Below are positions 9,330 to 17,221 of a DNA stretch of 64,000 nt, one piece after another. Position 1 is the stretch's first letter; every line of letters starts with the position of its first letter. The notes beneath the pieces were generated by a model. It did no database searches, had not been told where the DNA came from, and saw nothing but the letters and a program-made list of their open reading frames with translations. The stretch is from Micromonospora sp. WMMD961 (GTDB taxonomy: Bacteria; Actinomycetota; Actinomycetes; Mycobacteriales; Micromonosporaceae). The DNA is taken from contig NZ_JARUBJ010000002.1 in the NCBI RefSeq assembly GCF_029626145.1, forward strand, positions 154,501-218,500, written 5' to 3'. A program made the position numbers and the translations under genes.

Positions 9330-10408
9330 TCGACGGCGTCCGCGAGGCGACGGACACCCTCGTCGATCCGATCGGCGGTCACCGCCGAGAAGGCCAGTCG
9401 AAGGGCGTGCCGCCCACCGTCCAGCACGAAGTCGCTGCCCTTGACCACGGCGACCCCACGCTCGGCGGCGGCCGGGGCCAACCGGTCGACAAGCACGTCC
9501 TCCGGGAACTCCACCCAGAGGAAGTAGCCGCCGTCGGGCTCCACGAACCGCGCCTGCGGCAGGTGCCGGCGCAACGACTCGGCGAGCACCTCGGCCCGCT
9601 CGCCCAACGCCGCCCGTACCGTCTCGATCGAGCGGTCGATGTCGCCGGAGACGCAGAACTGGTGCACGATCGCCTGCGACACCATCCCCGGGGAGATGTA
9701 GAGGCTTGTCGCGTTCTTGGCGATGTCGGCGATGAGGTCCGCCGGGCCGACCAGATATCCGACCCGGACACCCGGGCAGACCGTCTTGGTGAAGCTCGAC
9801 GCGTGCACCACCACGTTGCGGGTGTCCAGCGAGAGCATCGACGGCAGCGCCTCGCCACGGAAGCGGATGTCCGCGTACGGGTCGTCCTCGAAGATGGTGA
9901 ACTCGTACTCGGCGGCCAGGTCGAGCAGCTCCCGACGCTTCTCCAGGGAGAGCGTCATGCCGGCCGGGTTCTGGTAGTTCGGGATCACGTGCGCGAGCCG
10001 GGGCCGGACCCCGGACTCCAGCAACTTGCGCAGCTCGGCGGTGTCGAGGCCGTCCGGCTGGACGGAGATGCCGTGCAGCTCACTGCCCATCCGCTGGAGG
10101 TTGAGCAGCGTCCGGTCGTACGTCGGGCGTTCCACCACCACCGCGTCGCCGGGGCGGACGAGGTGGTCGAAGAGGAACGCGTCGGCCTGGAGCGACCCGT
10201 TGGTGACCAACACCTGGTTGGCCTCGACCCCGTGCTTCTCGGCGATCCACTTTCGCAGCGGAAGGTAACCGACGGAGGTGCCGTACGCCGTCACCCCCGC
10301 AGGGTCGGCGTCGAAGGCGCGGACGGCGGCGGCCTTGAGCCCCTCGACATCGACGATGTCCAGCGAGGGAGCCCCACGGGCAAAGGAGATCAACTGCTCG
10401 GCGGTCAT
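9314..10408 (-). CDS. PLP-dependent aminotransferase, class I/II (2-aminoadipate/aromatic type)
   Basis: The 364-residue fold-type I aminotransferase has GSLQADAFLF, the NPAG motif (HVIPNYQNPAGMTLS), EDDPYAD and the cofactor lysine K208 in SSFTKTVCPGVRVGY. It resembles the LysN/aromatic aminotransferase group and lacks the N-terminal GntR domain of MocR regulators. I place the start at ATG 10408 (MTAEQLISFARGAPS), because the extension to 10567 is Pro-rich and unlike the family. The substrate is uncertain. Its 3' end lies in a tandem repeat array. Confidence 0.9.
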   Translation of the reverse strand: MTAEQLISFARGAPSLDIVDVEGLKAAAVRAFDADPAGVTAYGTSVGYLPLRKWIAEKHGVEANQVLVTNGSLQADAFLFDHLVRPGDAVVVERPTYDRTLLNLQRMGSELHGISVQPDGLDTAELRKLLESGVRPRLAHVIPNYQNPAGMTLSLEKRRELLDLAAEYEFTIFEDDPYADIRFRGEALPSMLSLDTRNVVVHASSFTKTVCPGVRVGYLVGPADLIADIAKNATSLYISPGMVSQAIVHQFCVSGDIDRSIETVRAALGERAEVLAESLRRHLPQARFVEPDGGYFLWVEFPEDVLVDRLAPAAAERGVAVVKGSDFVLDGGRHALRLAFSAVTADRIDEGVRRLADAVEAVRG

Positions 10409-10514
10409 GGATGTTGAGCGTACGGGCGGCGGCGGGGGGCGCGCGGACGGCACGGCGATGTCCGCATCCTGAGCCACCGGGACGGGTGACCCGGCTCCTC
10501 CGGTCGGCGACAAC

Positions 10515-10973
10515 TCAGACCGGAAGGGCGAGCGCGTCGTGGTGCGCCGCCCGGGAAAGCCCGTCAAACTGCACGCCGACCGCGTCGAGGAGCTGACTCC
10601 AGTCGAAGTAGGAACGCCAGGCGGTGATCCGGCCCTTGCGGGCCCGGACCACGTCGGCCACTTCCCAGCTCACCGTCCGACCGGTCGGCGCTACGGTGCC
10701 GTACGGCGAGTGCAGCGTGCCGGTGTGGGTGCCGGTCAGGCGCAGCTCGACCGCGGCGCCGCCGCCGGTGCGGACCGCGCCCAGCGCGTCGACCCGCAGG
10801 TCCGGGAAGGCGCCCGTCCAGGTGCGCAGGAGTGCGGGCAGCTCGATCGGTCGGACCGTCACGCCCGGCATGGCGTAGAACGCCTCCGGGGCGTAGAGAT
10901 CCGGCAGGCGGGCCACATCCCGACGCAGGAGCATGGCGTACTGCTGCTCGACCAGGCGCTCCGCGTCACGCAT
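10515..10973 (-). CDS. SnoaL/NTF2-like ester cyclase family protein
   Basis: This 152-residue protein matches the alpha+beta cone fold: an N-terminal helix (ERLVEQQYAMLLRRD), LYAPEAFYAMPG, then the strand series VDALGAVRTGGGAAVELRLTG and GRTVSWEVADVVRARKGRI with ITAWRSYFDW at the end. This pattern is typical of SnoaL-like polyketide cyclases and many uncharacterised relatives. No polyketide genes are near, so the role is unknown. Confidence 0.75.
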   Translation of the reverse strand: MRDAERLVEQQYAMLLRRDVARLPDLYAPEAFYAMPGVTVRPIELPALLRTWTGAFPDLRVDALGAVRTGGGAAVELRLTGTHTGTLHSPYGTVAPTGRTVSWEVADVVRARKGRITAWRSYFDWSQLLDAVGVQFDGLSRAAHHDALALPV

Positions 10974-11047
10974 CGGGCCCTCCCCTGCGGGCGACGGCCC
11001 CTCCGCGCCCGCACGGGATGCTTACCCATCGATCCGGCAGGGCAACC

Positions 11048-11087
11048 CTCACCCGGTCAGGTCGTGTCTCACCCGGTCAGGTCGTGG
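11048..11087. repeat. Two-copy direct repeat, 20-bp unit, at the CBS gene end
   Basis: The units 11048-11067 and 11068-11087 differ only at the last base (ctcacccggtcaggtcgtgt/g). The second unit contains the stop codon of the CBS-domain gene (11077-11079). Confidence 0.9.
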
Positions 11088-11472
11088 CGGCCGCCTGGCT
11101 CTCCGCCCACACCCGCATGATGTCCCGGACCGAGATCACCCCGGCCACCTCCCGACCGTCCAGCACCACCAGGTGCCGGAAGCCGCCCCGGGCCATCGCC
11201 GCGGCCGCCTCGGCCACCGTCCACTCCGGCCCGGCGTAGACCACGTCCCAGGTCAGGTGGGCACCTGTGCGTTCCACGTCACAGTCCAGGCCCGCCCCGA
11301 CGGCCTTCAACACATCGCGTTCGGTCATGATCCCGACCCCCTCGGAGTCCGGGTCGATCACGACCGCCGACCCGACGCCGCGGGCCGACATCATCCGGGC
11401 CGCCTGTCGGAGCGTGTGCTCCGGACCGACGACGAGGATCTGGCTGGACATTGCATCCCGTACCTGCATCAC
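11077..11472 (-). CDS. Two-CBS-domain protein
   Basis: The 131 residues form a Bateman module of two CBS domains: 1-60 (RDAMSSQILVVGPEHTLRQA, ending in GVGIMTERDVLKAV) and 70-125 (ending in VAGVISVRDIMRVW). Stand-alone CBS pairs bind adenosyl nucleotides and regulate partner proteins. The start is GTG 11472 or ATG 11469, with GGGAG upstream. Nothing nearby identifies a partner. Confidence 0.9.
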   Translation of the reverse strand: MMQVRDAMSSQILVVGPEHTLRQAARMMSARGVGSAVVIDPDSEGVGIMTERDVLKAVGAGLDCDVERTGAHLTWDVVYAGPEWTVAEAAAAMARGGFRHLVVLDGREVAGVISVRDIMRVWAESQAAATT

Positions 11473-11578
11473 GCATCACTCCCTTGGGACGGTGGCATCC
11501 GGTAGGGACATGGTCGTCGGTGGATGTTTCCGGGACAAGGCCGCGCCTTGGCACAACACGAACGCTCGCTACTGTCGG

Positions 11579-12031
11579 ATGGTGTCCACCGAGCCCCTGC
11601 GCTGCGCCGGCGCGCTGATCGTCGACCACGACGGCCGCATCTTCTTCCAGCGACGCTCACCCCACCGACGCCTCTTCCCCAACTGTTGGGACATCGTCGG
11701 CGGCCACGTGGAACCCGGCGAGGACATCGACGCGGCGCTTCGCCGGGAGATCACCGAGGAGACCGGCTGGTTCCTCTCGCACGTCCTGGACCAGGTGGGC
11801 GAATACACCTACGTGGGCGACGACGGCCTCACCCGGATCGAGTACGACTTCCTGGTCCGCGTCGACGGCGACCTCGACCACCCGAGGCTGGAGCCCGGCA
11901 AGCACACCGAGTACCGCTGGCTCGCCGAGCACGAGGTGACCATGCTGGACGAGCACCGCGACGTCAACGACGGGCTGATCCGACGCATCGCCGACGAGGG
12001 CTTCGCCGCCCTCCGGTCGATCGGTCGGTGA
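11579..12031 (+). CDS. Nudix hydrolase
   Basis: The 150-residue protein contains a full Nudix box, GGHVEPGEDIDAALRREITEETG, with the metal-binding REITEE core, beginning around residue 38. It would hydrolyse a nucleoside diphosphate linked to another moiety; the substrate is not predictable. The start is ATG 11579 (GTG 11582 possible). The next gene begins within the stop codon (GTGA), so the two are translationally coupled. Confidence 0.93.
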   Translation: MVSTEPLRCAGALIVDHDGRIFFQRRSPHRRLFPNCWDIVGGHVEPGEDIDAALRREITEETGWFLSHVLDQVGEYTYVGDDGLTRIEYDFLVRVDGDLDHPRLEPGKHTEYRWLAEHEVTMLDEHRDVNDGLIRRIADEGFAALRSIGR

Positions 12032-12795
12032 ACAGCGTCGAGCTGGCCCCACACCGGCTCGCCGGGCTGCTCGCCCCGGCCGTGGACCGGGTCTTCCGGG
12101 CCGGCATGCTGGCCGGTCGCGACGGTGGCGGCGCGGTGCTGGCGCAGCGGTACGGCGGAGTGGCCGCGACCGGATTCCTGGTCGACCTGCGCACCCGGCT
12201 GGCCGCACCCGGTGGCAGCGTCGACGGCCCGAGCTTCGCGGCGGTCACCCGGTACCAGGACCCGGTCTCCTGCCGCCGGGCACTGGACAAACAGGTGGCG
12301 TACGGGATGCTCCACCGCAGCGCGGACGGCACGCTCTCCGCCAGCGAGCGCGGGGCGGCCTTCCTGAACGAGCTGTACCAGGTGCACGCCGACGTCACCG
12401 AGGAACTGTGGGCCGGGCAGGACGAGCGGGTGACCCGGATGGTGACGGCGCTCGGGCGGCTGCTGTCGTACGCCCTGGTGCTGGCCGACGAGGAGGGAGA
12501 CCAGGCGGGTTCCGCCTTCACCGCGATGGCGCCCCCGTACGAGCCGGACGGCACCCCGTCGGGCGTGCTGCTGCTCAACCGGCTCGGCACGCTGCGCTAC
12601 CACCGGGCCGACGCGCACGCCGCCGCCTGGGCCGCCGCCGGGCACACCGCAACCAGCGTCGCCGCACTGCCGGCCGGTCCGGAGCGGACGGCCATCGAGC
12701 TGGAGACCGACCGACGGGCGGCCGGCCCGTACGCCGCCCTCGGCGCGGAGGAGCGACTCACCCTGCTGGCCGACCTGGCGGCGTTACCCGGCTGA
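12028..12795 (+). CDS. SCO6745/SalK-like protein
   Basis: This 255-residue all-alpha protein starts at GTG 12028, overlapping the Nudix stop by 4 bases. The order LAPHRLAGLLAPAVDRVFRA, YFASR-like RYGGVAATGF, then AVTRYQDPVSCRRALDKQVAYGMLHR and the repeated internal half resembles the actinobacterial SCO6745 family, which has winged-helix-like halves. That assignment is from memory of the pattern and is moderate. A rare TTA leucine codon occurs four codons before the stop (12784-12786). Confidence 0.65.
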   Translation: MNSVELAPHRLAGLLAPAVDRVFRAGMLAGRDGGGAVLAQRYGGVAATGFLVDLRTRLAAPGGSVDGPSFAAVTRYQDPVSCRRALDKQVAYGMLHRSADGTLSASERGAAFLNELYQVHADVTEELWAGQDERVTRMVTALGRLLSYALVLADEEGDQAGSAFTAMAPPYEPDGTPSGVLLLNRLGTLRYHRADAHAAAWAAAGHTATSVAALPAGPERTAIELETDRRAAGPYAALGAEERLTLLADLAALPG

Positions 12796-12860
12796 CCCTG
12801 CCCGCCGGCCCGGGCCTGCCCGCCGGCCCAGTCGCCGGCTGACCCTGCCCGCCGGCCCGG
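12790..12860. repeat. Direct repeat spanning a stop codon
   Basis: A 24-bp sequence at 12790-12813 recurs exactly at 12837-12860, with a partial copy (gcctgcccgccggccc) between them. The first copy contains the stop codon of the preceding gene. Confidence 0.85.
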
Positions 12861-12955
12861 CCGCGTCACCCGGCTGCCCGGTTGACCAGAGCTGGCCGAC
12901 CGGCCGGCGCTATCCTCCACCGATGACGGGCAGCAGGACGAGGGAGGATGTCGCG

Positions 12956-13687
12956 ATGATCGGAATGGTGCTCGCGGCCGGAGCTGGACGCCGGCTGCGT
13001 CCGTACACCGACACCCTGCCCAAGGCATTGGTGCCGGTGGACGGCGAGACCACGATCCTGGACATCGCACTGGGCAACCTCGCCGAGGTCGGGCTCACCG
13101 ACATCGTGATCGTGGTCGGCTACGCGGCGGACGCGGTCCGCGAGCGGCAGGCCGACCTGGAGAAGAAGTACGGGGTCACGATCACCCTGGTGCACAACGA
13201 CAAGGCCGAGGAGTGGAACAACGCGTACTCGCTCTGGCTGGCCCGGGAGTACTTCGCACGCGGCGTTCTGCTGGTCAACGGGGACACTGTGCACCCGGTG
13301 AGCGTGGAGAAGACCCTGCTCGCCGAGCGCGGTCCGGGCATCCTGCTCGCGGTGGACACCCTCAAGCCGCTGGCCGAGGAGGAGATGAAGACCACCTTCG
13401 ACGCCGCCGGCCAGCTCACCCGGATCACCAAGATCATGGACCCGGGCGAGGCGTACGGGGAGTACATCGGCGCCACGCTGATCGAGCCGCAGGTCGCCGA
13501 CGCCCTCGCCGACGCGCTGGAGGCGACCTGGCGACGGGACCCGAACCTCTACTACGAGGACGGCTACCAGGAGTTCTCCGACCGGGGCGGGGAGGTGCGG
13601 GCCGCGCCGATCGGTGACGTCCCGTGGGTCGAGGTCGACAACCACGCCGACCTGGCCCGCGCGCGGGAGATCGCGTGCCGCTACTAG
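12956..13687 (+). CDS. Nucleotidyltransferase, choline/inositol-phosphate cytidylyltransferase-like
   Basis: The 243-residue Rossmann-like NTP transferase begins with MVLAAGAGRRLRPYTDTLPKAL, the nucleotide-binding signature. Metal-binding D is in LVNGDTVHP, and IVVGYAAD and NDKAEEWNNAYSLWLA resemble LicC-type phosphocholine cytidylyltransferases. ATG 12956 is preferred because GGGAGG lies 8 bases upstream; ATG 12923 is an alternative preceded by a TATCCT hexamer (12911-12916). It is first in a three-gene operon with a glycerol-1-phosphate-dehydrogenase-like enzyme and a CDP-alcohol phosphotransferase. I infer that it activates an alcohol phosphate as its CDP ester. Confidence 0.85.
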   Translation: MIGMVLAAGAGRRLRPYTDTLPKALVPVDGETTILDIALGNLAEVGLTDIVIVVGYAADAVRERQADLEKKYGVTITLVHNDKAEEWNNAYSLWLAREYFARGVLLVNGDTVHPVSVEKTLLAERGPGILLAVDTLKPLAEEEMKTTFDAAGQLTRITKIMDPGEAYGEYIGATLIEPQVADALADALEATWRRDPNLYYEDGYQEFSDRGGEVRAAPIGDVPWVEVDNHADLARAREIACRY

Positions 13688-14742
13688 CACGGAGCATCCT
13701 CACGCCGCTGCACATCGACGTGCGGCGTGGGGCGGTCGCCGACCTGGCCGCGATCCTCGCCGACGGGCGGATCTCCTCGGGCGGTGACGTCGCGGTGGTG
13801 GTCGGCCCCGGCCAGGGTGCCCAGATCGCGGAGCTGATCCGACCGTCCCTGCGGACCGCTGACGTGTTCACCGTCGCCGGGGGCACGCTGGACGCCGCCG
13901 ACGATCTCGGTGGCAAGCTCCGCGCCCGGTCGTACGACGCGGTCGTGGGCATCGGCGGCGGCAAGACCATCGACGTCGCCAAGTACGCGGCCACCCGCCG
14001 AGGGCTGCCGATGGTGTCGGTGGCGACCAGCCTCGCCAACGACGGAATCGGCTCCCCGGTGGCCAGCCTGATCACCGACGGAATCAAGGGCTCCTACGGC
14101 GTGCACATCCCGATCGCGGTGATCGTCGACCTGGATTTCGTGGAGAGCGGCCCGGACCGGCACAACCGGGCCGGCATCGGTGACGTGATCAGCAACATCA
14201 GCGCGCTGGCCGACTGGGAGCTGTCCCGCCAGGTACGCGGCGAGCCGGTCGACGGACTGGCCGCCTCGCTCTCGCGAGCGGGCGCCGAGGCGGTGCTCAA
14301 CCACCCGGGCGACATGGCCGACGACGCGTTCGTCACCGTGCTGGCCGAGGCGTTGATCTCCAGCGGTCTGGCCATGGCCGTCGACGGCACCAGCCGCCCG
14401 TGCAGCGGCGGCTGCCACGAGATCATGCACGCGGTCGACTCGCTCTTCCCCGGCACCGCCTCACACGGCGAACTGGCCGGGCTGGGCGCGCTGTTCTGCA
14501 CCTGGCTACGCGGGGATCTGCGCCGCTTCGGGGAGATGGCTGCCTGCCTCGCCCGGCACGGTCTGCCCCGGCTCCCCGCCGAGGTGGCGCTCACCGACGA
14601 CCAGTTCGTCGAGGCGGTGCAGTTCGCACCGCGTACCCGGCCGGACCGGTACACCATCCTCGAACACCTGGCACTGTCGCCTACCGAGACGCGGGAGCGG
14701 CTGGCAGACTACGCCGGTGCAATCCGCGACCAGCTTGGCTGA
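13675..14742 (+). CDS. sn-Glycerol-1-phosphate dehydrogenase-like (EgsA/AraM family)
   Basis: The 355-residue iron/zinc-type alcohol dehydrogenase starts at GTG 13675, overlapping the preceding gene by 13 bases. It shows the NAD(P)-binding motif IGGGKTIDVAKYAA (about 93-106), ATSLANDGIGSPVASL, and likely metal ligands D170 (GIGDVISN), H248/H252 (GCHEIMHAVDS) and H264 (ASHGE). This set matches the glycerol-1-phosphate dehydrogenase/AraM branch, which reduces dihydroxyacetone phosphate to sn-glycerol-1-phosphate, the stereoisomer used in archaeal lipids. The neighbouring cytidylyl and CDP-alcohol transferases suggest the product enters a lipid or polymer head group. A related polyol-phosphate substrate is possible. 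Confidence 0.85.
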   Translation: MPLLARSILTPLHIDVRRGAVADLAAILADGRISSGGDVAVVVGPGQGAQIAELIRPSLRTADVFTVAGGTLDAADDLGGKLRARSYDAVVGIGGGKTIDVAKYAATRRGLPMVSVATSLANDGIGSPVASLITDGIKGSYGVHIPIAVIVDLDFVESGPDRHNRAGIGDVISNISALADWELSRQVRGEPVDGLAASLSRAGAEAVLNHPGDMADDAFVTVLAEALISSGLAMAVDGTSRPCSGGCHEIMHAVDSLFPGTASHGELAGLGALFCTWLRGDLRRFGEMAACLARHGLPRLPAEVALTDDQFVEAVQFAPRTRPDRYTILEHLALSPTETRERLADYAGAIRDQLG

Positions 14743-15439
14743 CCCCCGTCCCACCGTCGCCGACTTCCACCGGGTGAACCGGGGCGGCGGCCTGTTCAGC
14801 GAGTCCATCAGCCAGTGGCTCGGTGCCGTCTTCGCCCTGGTCGCCCAGCGGCTCGGGCTGCGCCCGACAGCGCTGACCCTCGCCAACCTGGTGCTCGGGC
14901 TGGCCACGTCGATCACGGTGGTGGCGCTCGCCGGCCCGGTCGCCGCCGGTGACGTACCGGCCTGGGTGGTCGGCCTGCTCGCCCTGGTCGGCTGGCAGGT
15001 GGCGTACTCCCTGGACTGCGCCGACGGGCAACTCGCCCGGGTGACCGACCAGCGCAGCGCGGCGGGCGCCCGGATCGACATCCTCTGCGACGTGGCCGCG
15101 CAGATCGCCCTGGTGGCCGCACTGGCCGCCACCGCGGTGGCGCAGGAGCCGTCCACCCCGACCTGGCTGGTGGCGACCTTCGCCGGCACCTGGATGGTCA
15201 ACCTGGTCACGTCGGTGATGCAGTCCGGCCCGAACGCGGCCAGCATGGTCACCTCGACCTCCCTGCCGGTCCGCCTGGTGAAGCTGGTCCGCGACTACGG
15301 CGCGGTGATCTTCGTGGCCGCCCTGGTGCTGGCCGTGGCACCCGCTCTGGTCCTCTGGGTGATGGTCGCGTTCACCATCGTCAACGGCGGCTTCCTGCTG
15401 GCGAGCATCGCCTTCTCGGCCCGCGCCTCCCTGCGCTGA
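14717..15439 (+). CDS. CDP-alcohol phosphatidyltransferase family membrane protein
   Basis: The 240-residue integral membrane enzyme has the family signature DGQLARVTDQRSAAGARIDILCD, i.e. D-G-x2-A-R-x8-G-x3-D-x3-D, with all four aspartates. About six membrane helices follow the family plan. It would transfer an alcohol phosphate from a CDP-alcohol to an acceptor alcohol at the membrane. It starts at GTG 14717, 26 bases inside the dehydrogenase gene, so the operon is tightly coupled. Substrates are unknown. Confidence 0.9.
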   Translation: MQSATSLADPRPTVADFHRVNRGGGLFSESISQWLGAVFALVAQRLGLRPTALTLANLVLGLATSITVVALAGPVAAGDVPAWVVGLLALVGWQVAYSLDCADGQLARVTDQRSAAGARIDILCDVAAQIALVAALAATAVAQEPSTPTWLVATFAGTWMVNLVTSVMQSGPNAASMVTSTSLPVRLVKLVRDYGAVIFVAALVLAVAPALVLWVMVAFTIVNGGFLLASIAFSARASLR

Positions 15440-15440
15440 C

Positions 15441-15540
15441 CCGCCGCGCGCGCCACGCCCCGCGCGCGCCACGCCCCGCGCGCGCCACGCCCCGCGCGCG
15501 CCACGCCCCGCGCGCGCCACGCCCCGCGCCGCGCCGCGCC
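15441..15540. repeat. GC tandem repeat, 16-bp unit
   Basis: About five head-to-tail units of gcgcgcgccacgcccc follow directly after the stop of the CDP-alcohol transferase and end in a gccgc run. There is no spacer between units. Confidence 0.9.
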
Positions 15541-15626
15541 GGCAAGATCCGCACAACATCCCCGAAGTTGCTGCCTCCAACGCCTGGGAGACCCCAACTT
15601 CCCTGATGTCGTGTTGATCTTGCCGG
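15539..15626. repeat. Intergenic palindromic repeat, copy 1
   Basis: The perfect outer arms 15539-15549 (ccggcaagatc) and 15616-15626 (gatcttgccgg) extend imperfectly inward, and a second inner dyad, gaagttg/caacttc, is nested inside. The element shares its whole core with a second copy at 37360-37445 in opposite orientation. It may act as a terminator for the upstream operon or be a dispersed repeat. Confidence 0.8.
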
Positions 15627-15683
15627 GTAGGTCGCTGCGTCATCCGCTCTGCCGTCCTACAAGGCGACCCCCAGGCCCAAGGT

Positions 15684-15752
15684 CGCGCTTGATCCAGGAA
15701 GTAGGGGCATCCCCACCCTGCCGCGAGACCACTAGATCCTGGATCGAGCGCG
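15684..15752. repeat. Intergenic inverted repeat
   Basis: The 16-bp arms cgcgcttgatccagga (15684-15699) and tcctggatcgagcgcg (15737-15752) match at 15 positions, around a 37-bp loop. No gene overlaps it. It is a third structured element in the same 490-bp spacer. Confidence 0.8.
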
Positions 15753-15792
15753 ATGTTGACCAGATTCGGCCGCGCGGCGCGATCGGCCGCAC

Positions 15793-15920
15793 GGCGCAAG
15801 GCAACGCCGCGCTGGGCACGGCGCGAGGCAACGCCACGCTGCGGCACGGCGCAAGGCAACGCCACGCTGCGGCACGGCGCAAGGCAACGCCGCGCTGGGG
15901 CACGGCGCGAGGCAGCGCCG
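15793..15920. repeat. Tandem repeat, 28-bp unit
   Basis: Four full units of about 28 bp (ggcgcaaggcaacgccacgc plus tgcggcac) and one partial unit lie directly downstream of the glycosyltransferase stop (15929, minus strand). Units differ at a few positions (gcaagg/gcgagg, ccacgc/ccgcgc), and the first is one base shorter. Each contains the small palindrome ggc-aacgcc. There are no spacers as in CRISPR. Confidence 0.9.
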
Positions 15921-15928
15921 GGACGGGG

Positions 15929-17197
15929 TCAGGTGCGGGTGGGTGTGCGGGTCATGCCCGCGTAGATGTCGATGAGCTGCTTGGTGACCACGTCGGGGTG
16001 GAAGGTGCGCTCGTACCGGGCCCGGGCGGCCGTGGCCAGCCCGGACGCGCCGGCCCGGGCCACCGGCAGGGCGGCGGCGAGCGCGGCCGGCTCCGGGGCG
16101 ACCACCCAGCCGGCGTCGCCGAGGCCGATCCCGGCCGGCATGGCCGGCCCGCCGCCTCCCGCGACGGCGGAGGCGTTCTCGGCCGGGCCGGTGCCGGCGG
16201 GCTCGTGCGGGGCGTCGGCGCCGAGCAGGTACGGAATTCCCCCGAGCGCCGTGCCGAGCACCGGCCGACCGCTGGCCAACGCCTCGATGATCACGGTTGG
16301 CAGCACGTCGTGCCACATGGAGGCGGCGATCACCACCGCGCTCGCCTCGACCGCGGCGCGCACCCCGGCACGGTCGAGCTGACCGAGGTAGACCACGTCG
16401 GGTCGCTCGGCGGCGGCGGACTCCACCAGCGGGCGCAGCTCGCCGTCCCCGGCGATACGCAGCGTGCCCAGCGCGCCCACCGGGTGCCGCCGCCAGGCGT
16501 CCAGCAGCAGGTCGACGCCCTTCTCCGGGCTGAGCCGGGCCATGTAGAGGAACCCGTCACCCAGCGGCGTCGGTTGACCCGGGTCGGGCACCGAGTTCGG
16601 CTTCACCACGATGCGTTCGTCCGGAATGCCGTAGTCGCGGAGGTGGTCGGCGATCGCCGAGGTGAGCGCGACGTACCGGTCCACCGAACGCCAGGTGCCC
16701 CGGTGCACCGCCAGGGTGGTCGCCATCAGGGCACTCTGGGCCGCCGAATCGCGGTAGCAGCGGTGCCTGATCGCCGGCACCCCCAGCGCCCGACCCTTGC
16801 AGTCCTGGCAGATCACCCCGTCGCGGAAGTAGATCCCCGAGGAGCAGACCTGCCGGTAGTTGTGCACCGTCTGCACGACCGGCACGCCGTGGCGGTGCGC
16901 GGTCCGCACCACCCACGGCGACAGCAGGGGGTACGGGTTGTGCAGGTGCAGAACGTCCGGTCGGTGCTCGGTGAGCAGTCGGCTGAGGTCGTGCTGGGCG
17001 CGCGGTGCCCAGATCGGCGAGATCGGCAGCAGCGCCTTCGCCGCCTTCGACATCGACGGGATCTCGTCCGAGCTGCGGATGAACGGCAGCACCTCGACGC
17101 CGGCGGCGGTGAGCTGGGCGATCTCCGAGTCGACGATGGTGTTCTCGCCGGAGGGTTGGGCTTCCCGGTACCGGTTGTGTGCCACCACGATTCTCAC
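15929..17197 (-). CDS. Glycosyltransferase family 4
   Basis: The 422-residue GT-B enzyme has an N-terminal acceptor domain (MRIVVAHNRY, HRPDVLHLHNPYPL) and a C-terminal donor domain with YMARLSPEKGVDLLLDAW and IIEALASGRPVLGTALGGIP, where the EX7E donor-site motif appears modified. A Cys-rich loop, VCSSGIYFRDGVICQDCKG, is characteristic of one bacterial subgroup. It transfers a sugar from a nucleotide or lipid donor, probably to a surface polysaccharide or glycolipid. It is divergent from the glycosylase gene with only 24 bp between starts. A Gly/Ala-rich insertion (about 335-365) is unusual. Confidence 0.9.
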   Translation of the reverse strand: MRIVVAHNRYREAQPSGENTIVDSEIAQLTAAGVEVLPFIRSSDEIPSMSKAAKALLPISPIWAPRAQHDLSRLLTEHRPDVLHLHNPYPLLSPWVVRTAHRHGVPVVQTVHNYRQVCSSGIYFRDGVICQDCKGRALGVPAIRHRCYRDSAAQSALMATTLAVHRGTWRSVDRYVALTSAIADHLRDYGIPDERIVVKPNSVPDPGQPTPLGDGFLYMARLSPEKGVDLLLDAWRRHPVGALGTLRIAGDGELRPLVESAAAERPDVVYLGQLDRAGVRAAVEASAVVIAASMWHDVLPTVIIEALASGRPVLGTALGGIPYLLGADAPHEPAGTGPAENASAVAGGGGPAMPAGIGLGDAGWVVAPEPAALAAALPVARAGASGLATAARARYERTFHPDVVTKQLIDIYAGMTRTPTRT

Positions 17198-17221
17198 GGG
17201 AAAGAAGGCTACCGTTGGCTG

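Noticed and set aside
9207..15920. Short-unit arrays resembling CRISPR
   Set aside because: Units are contiguous without variable spacers, and no cas gene lies near.
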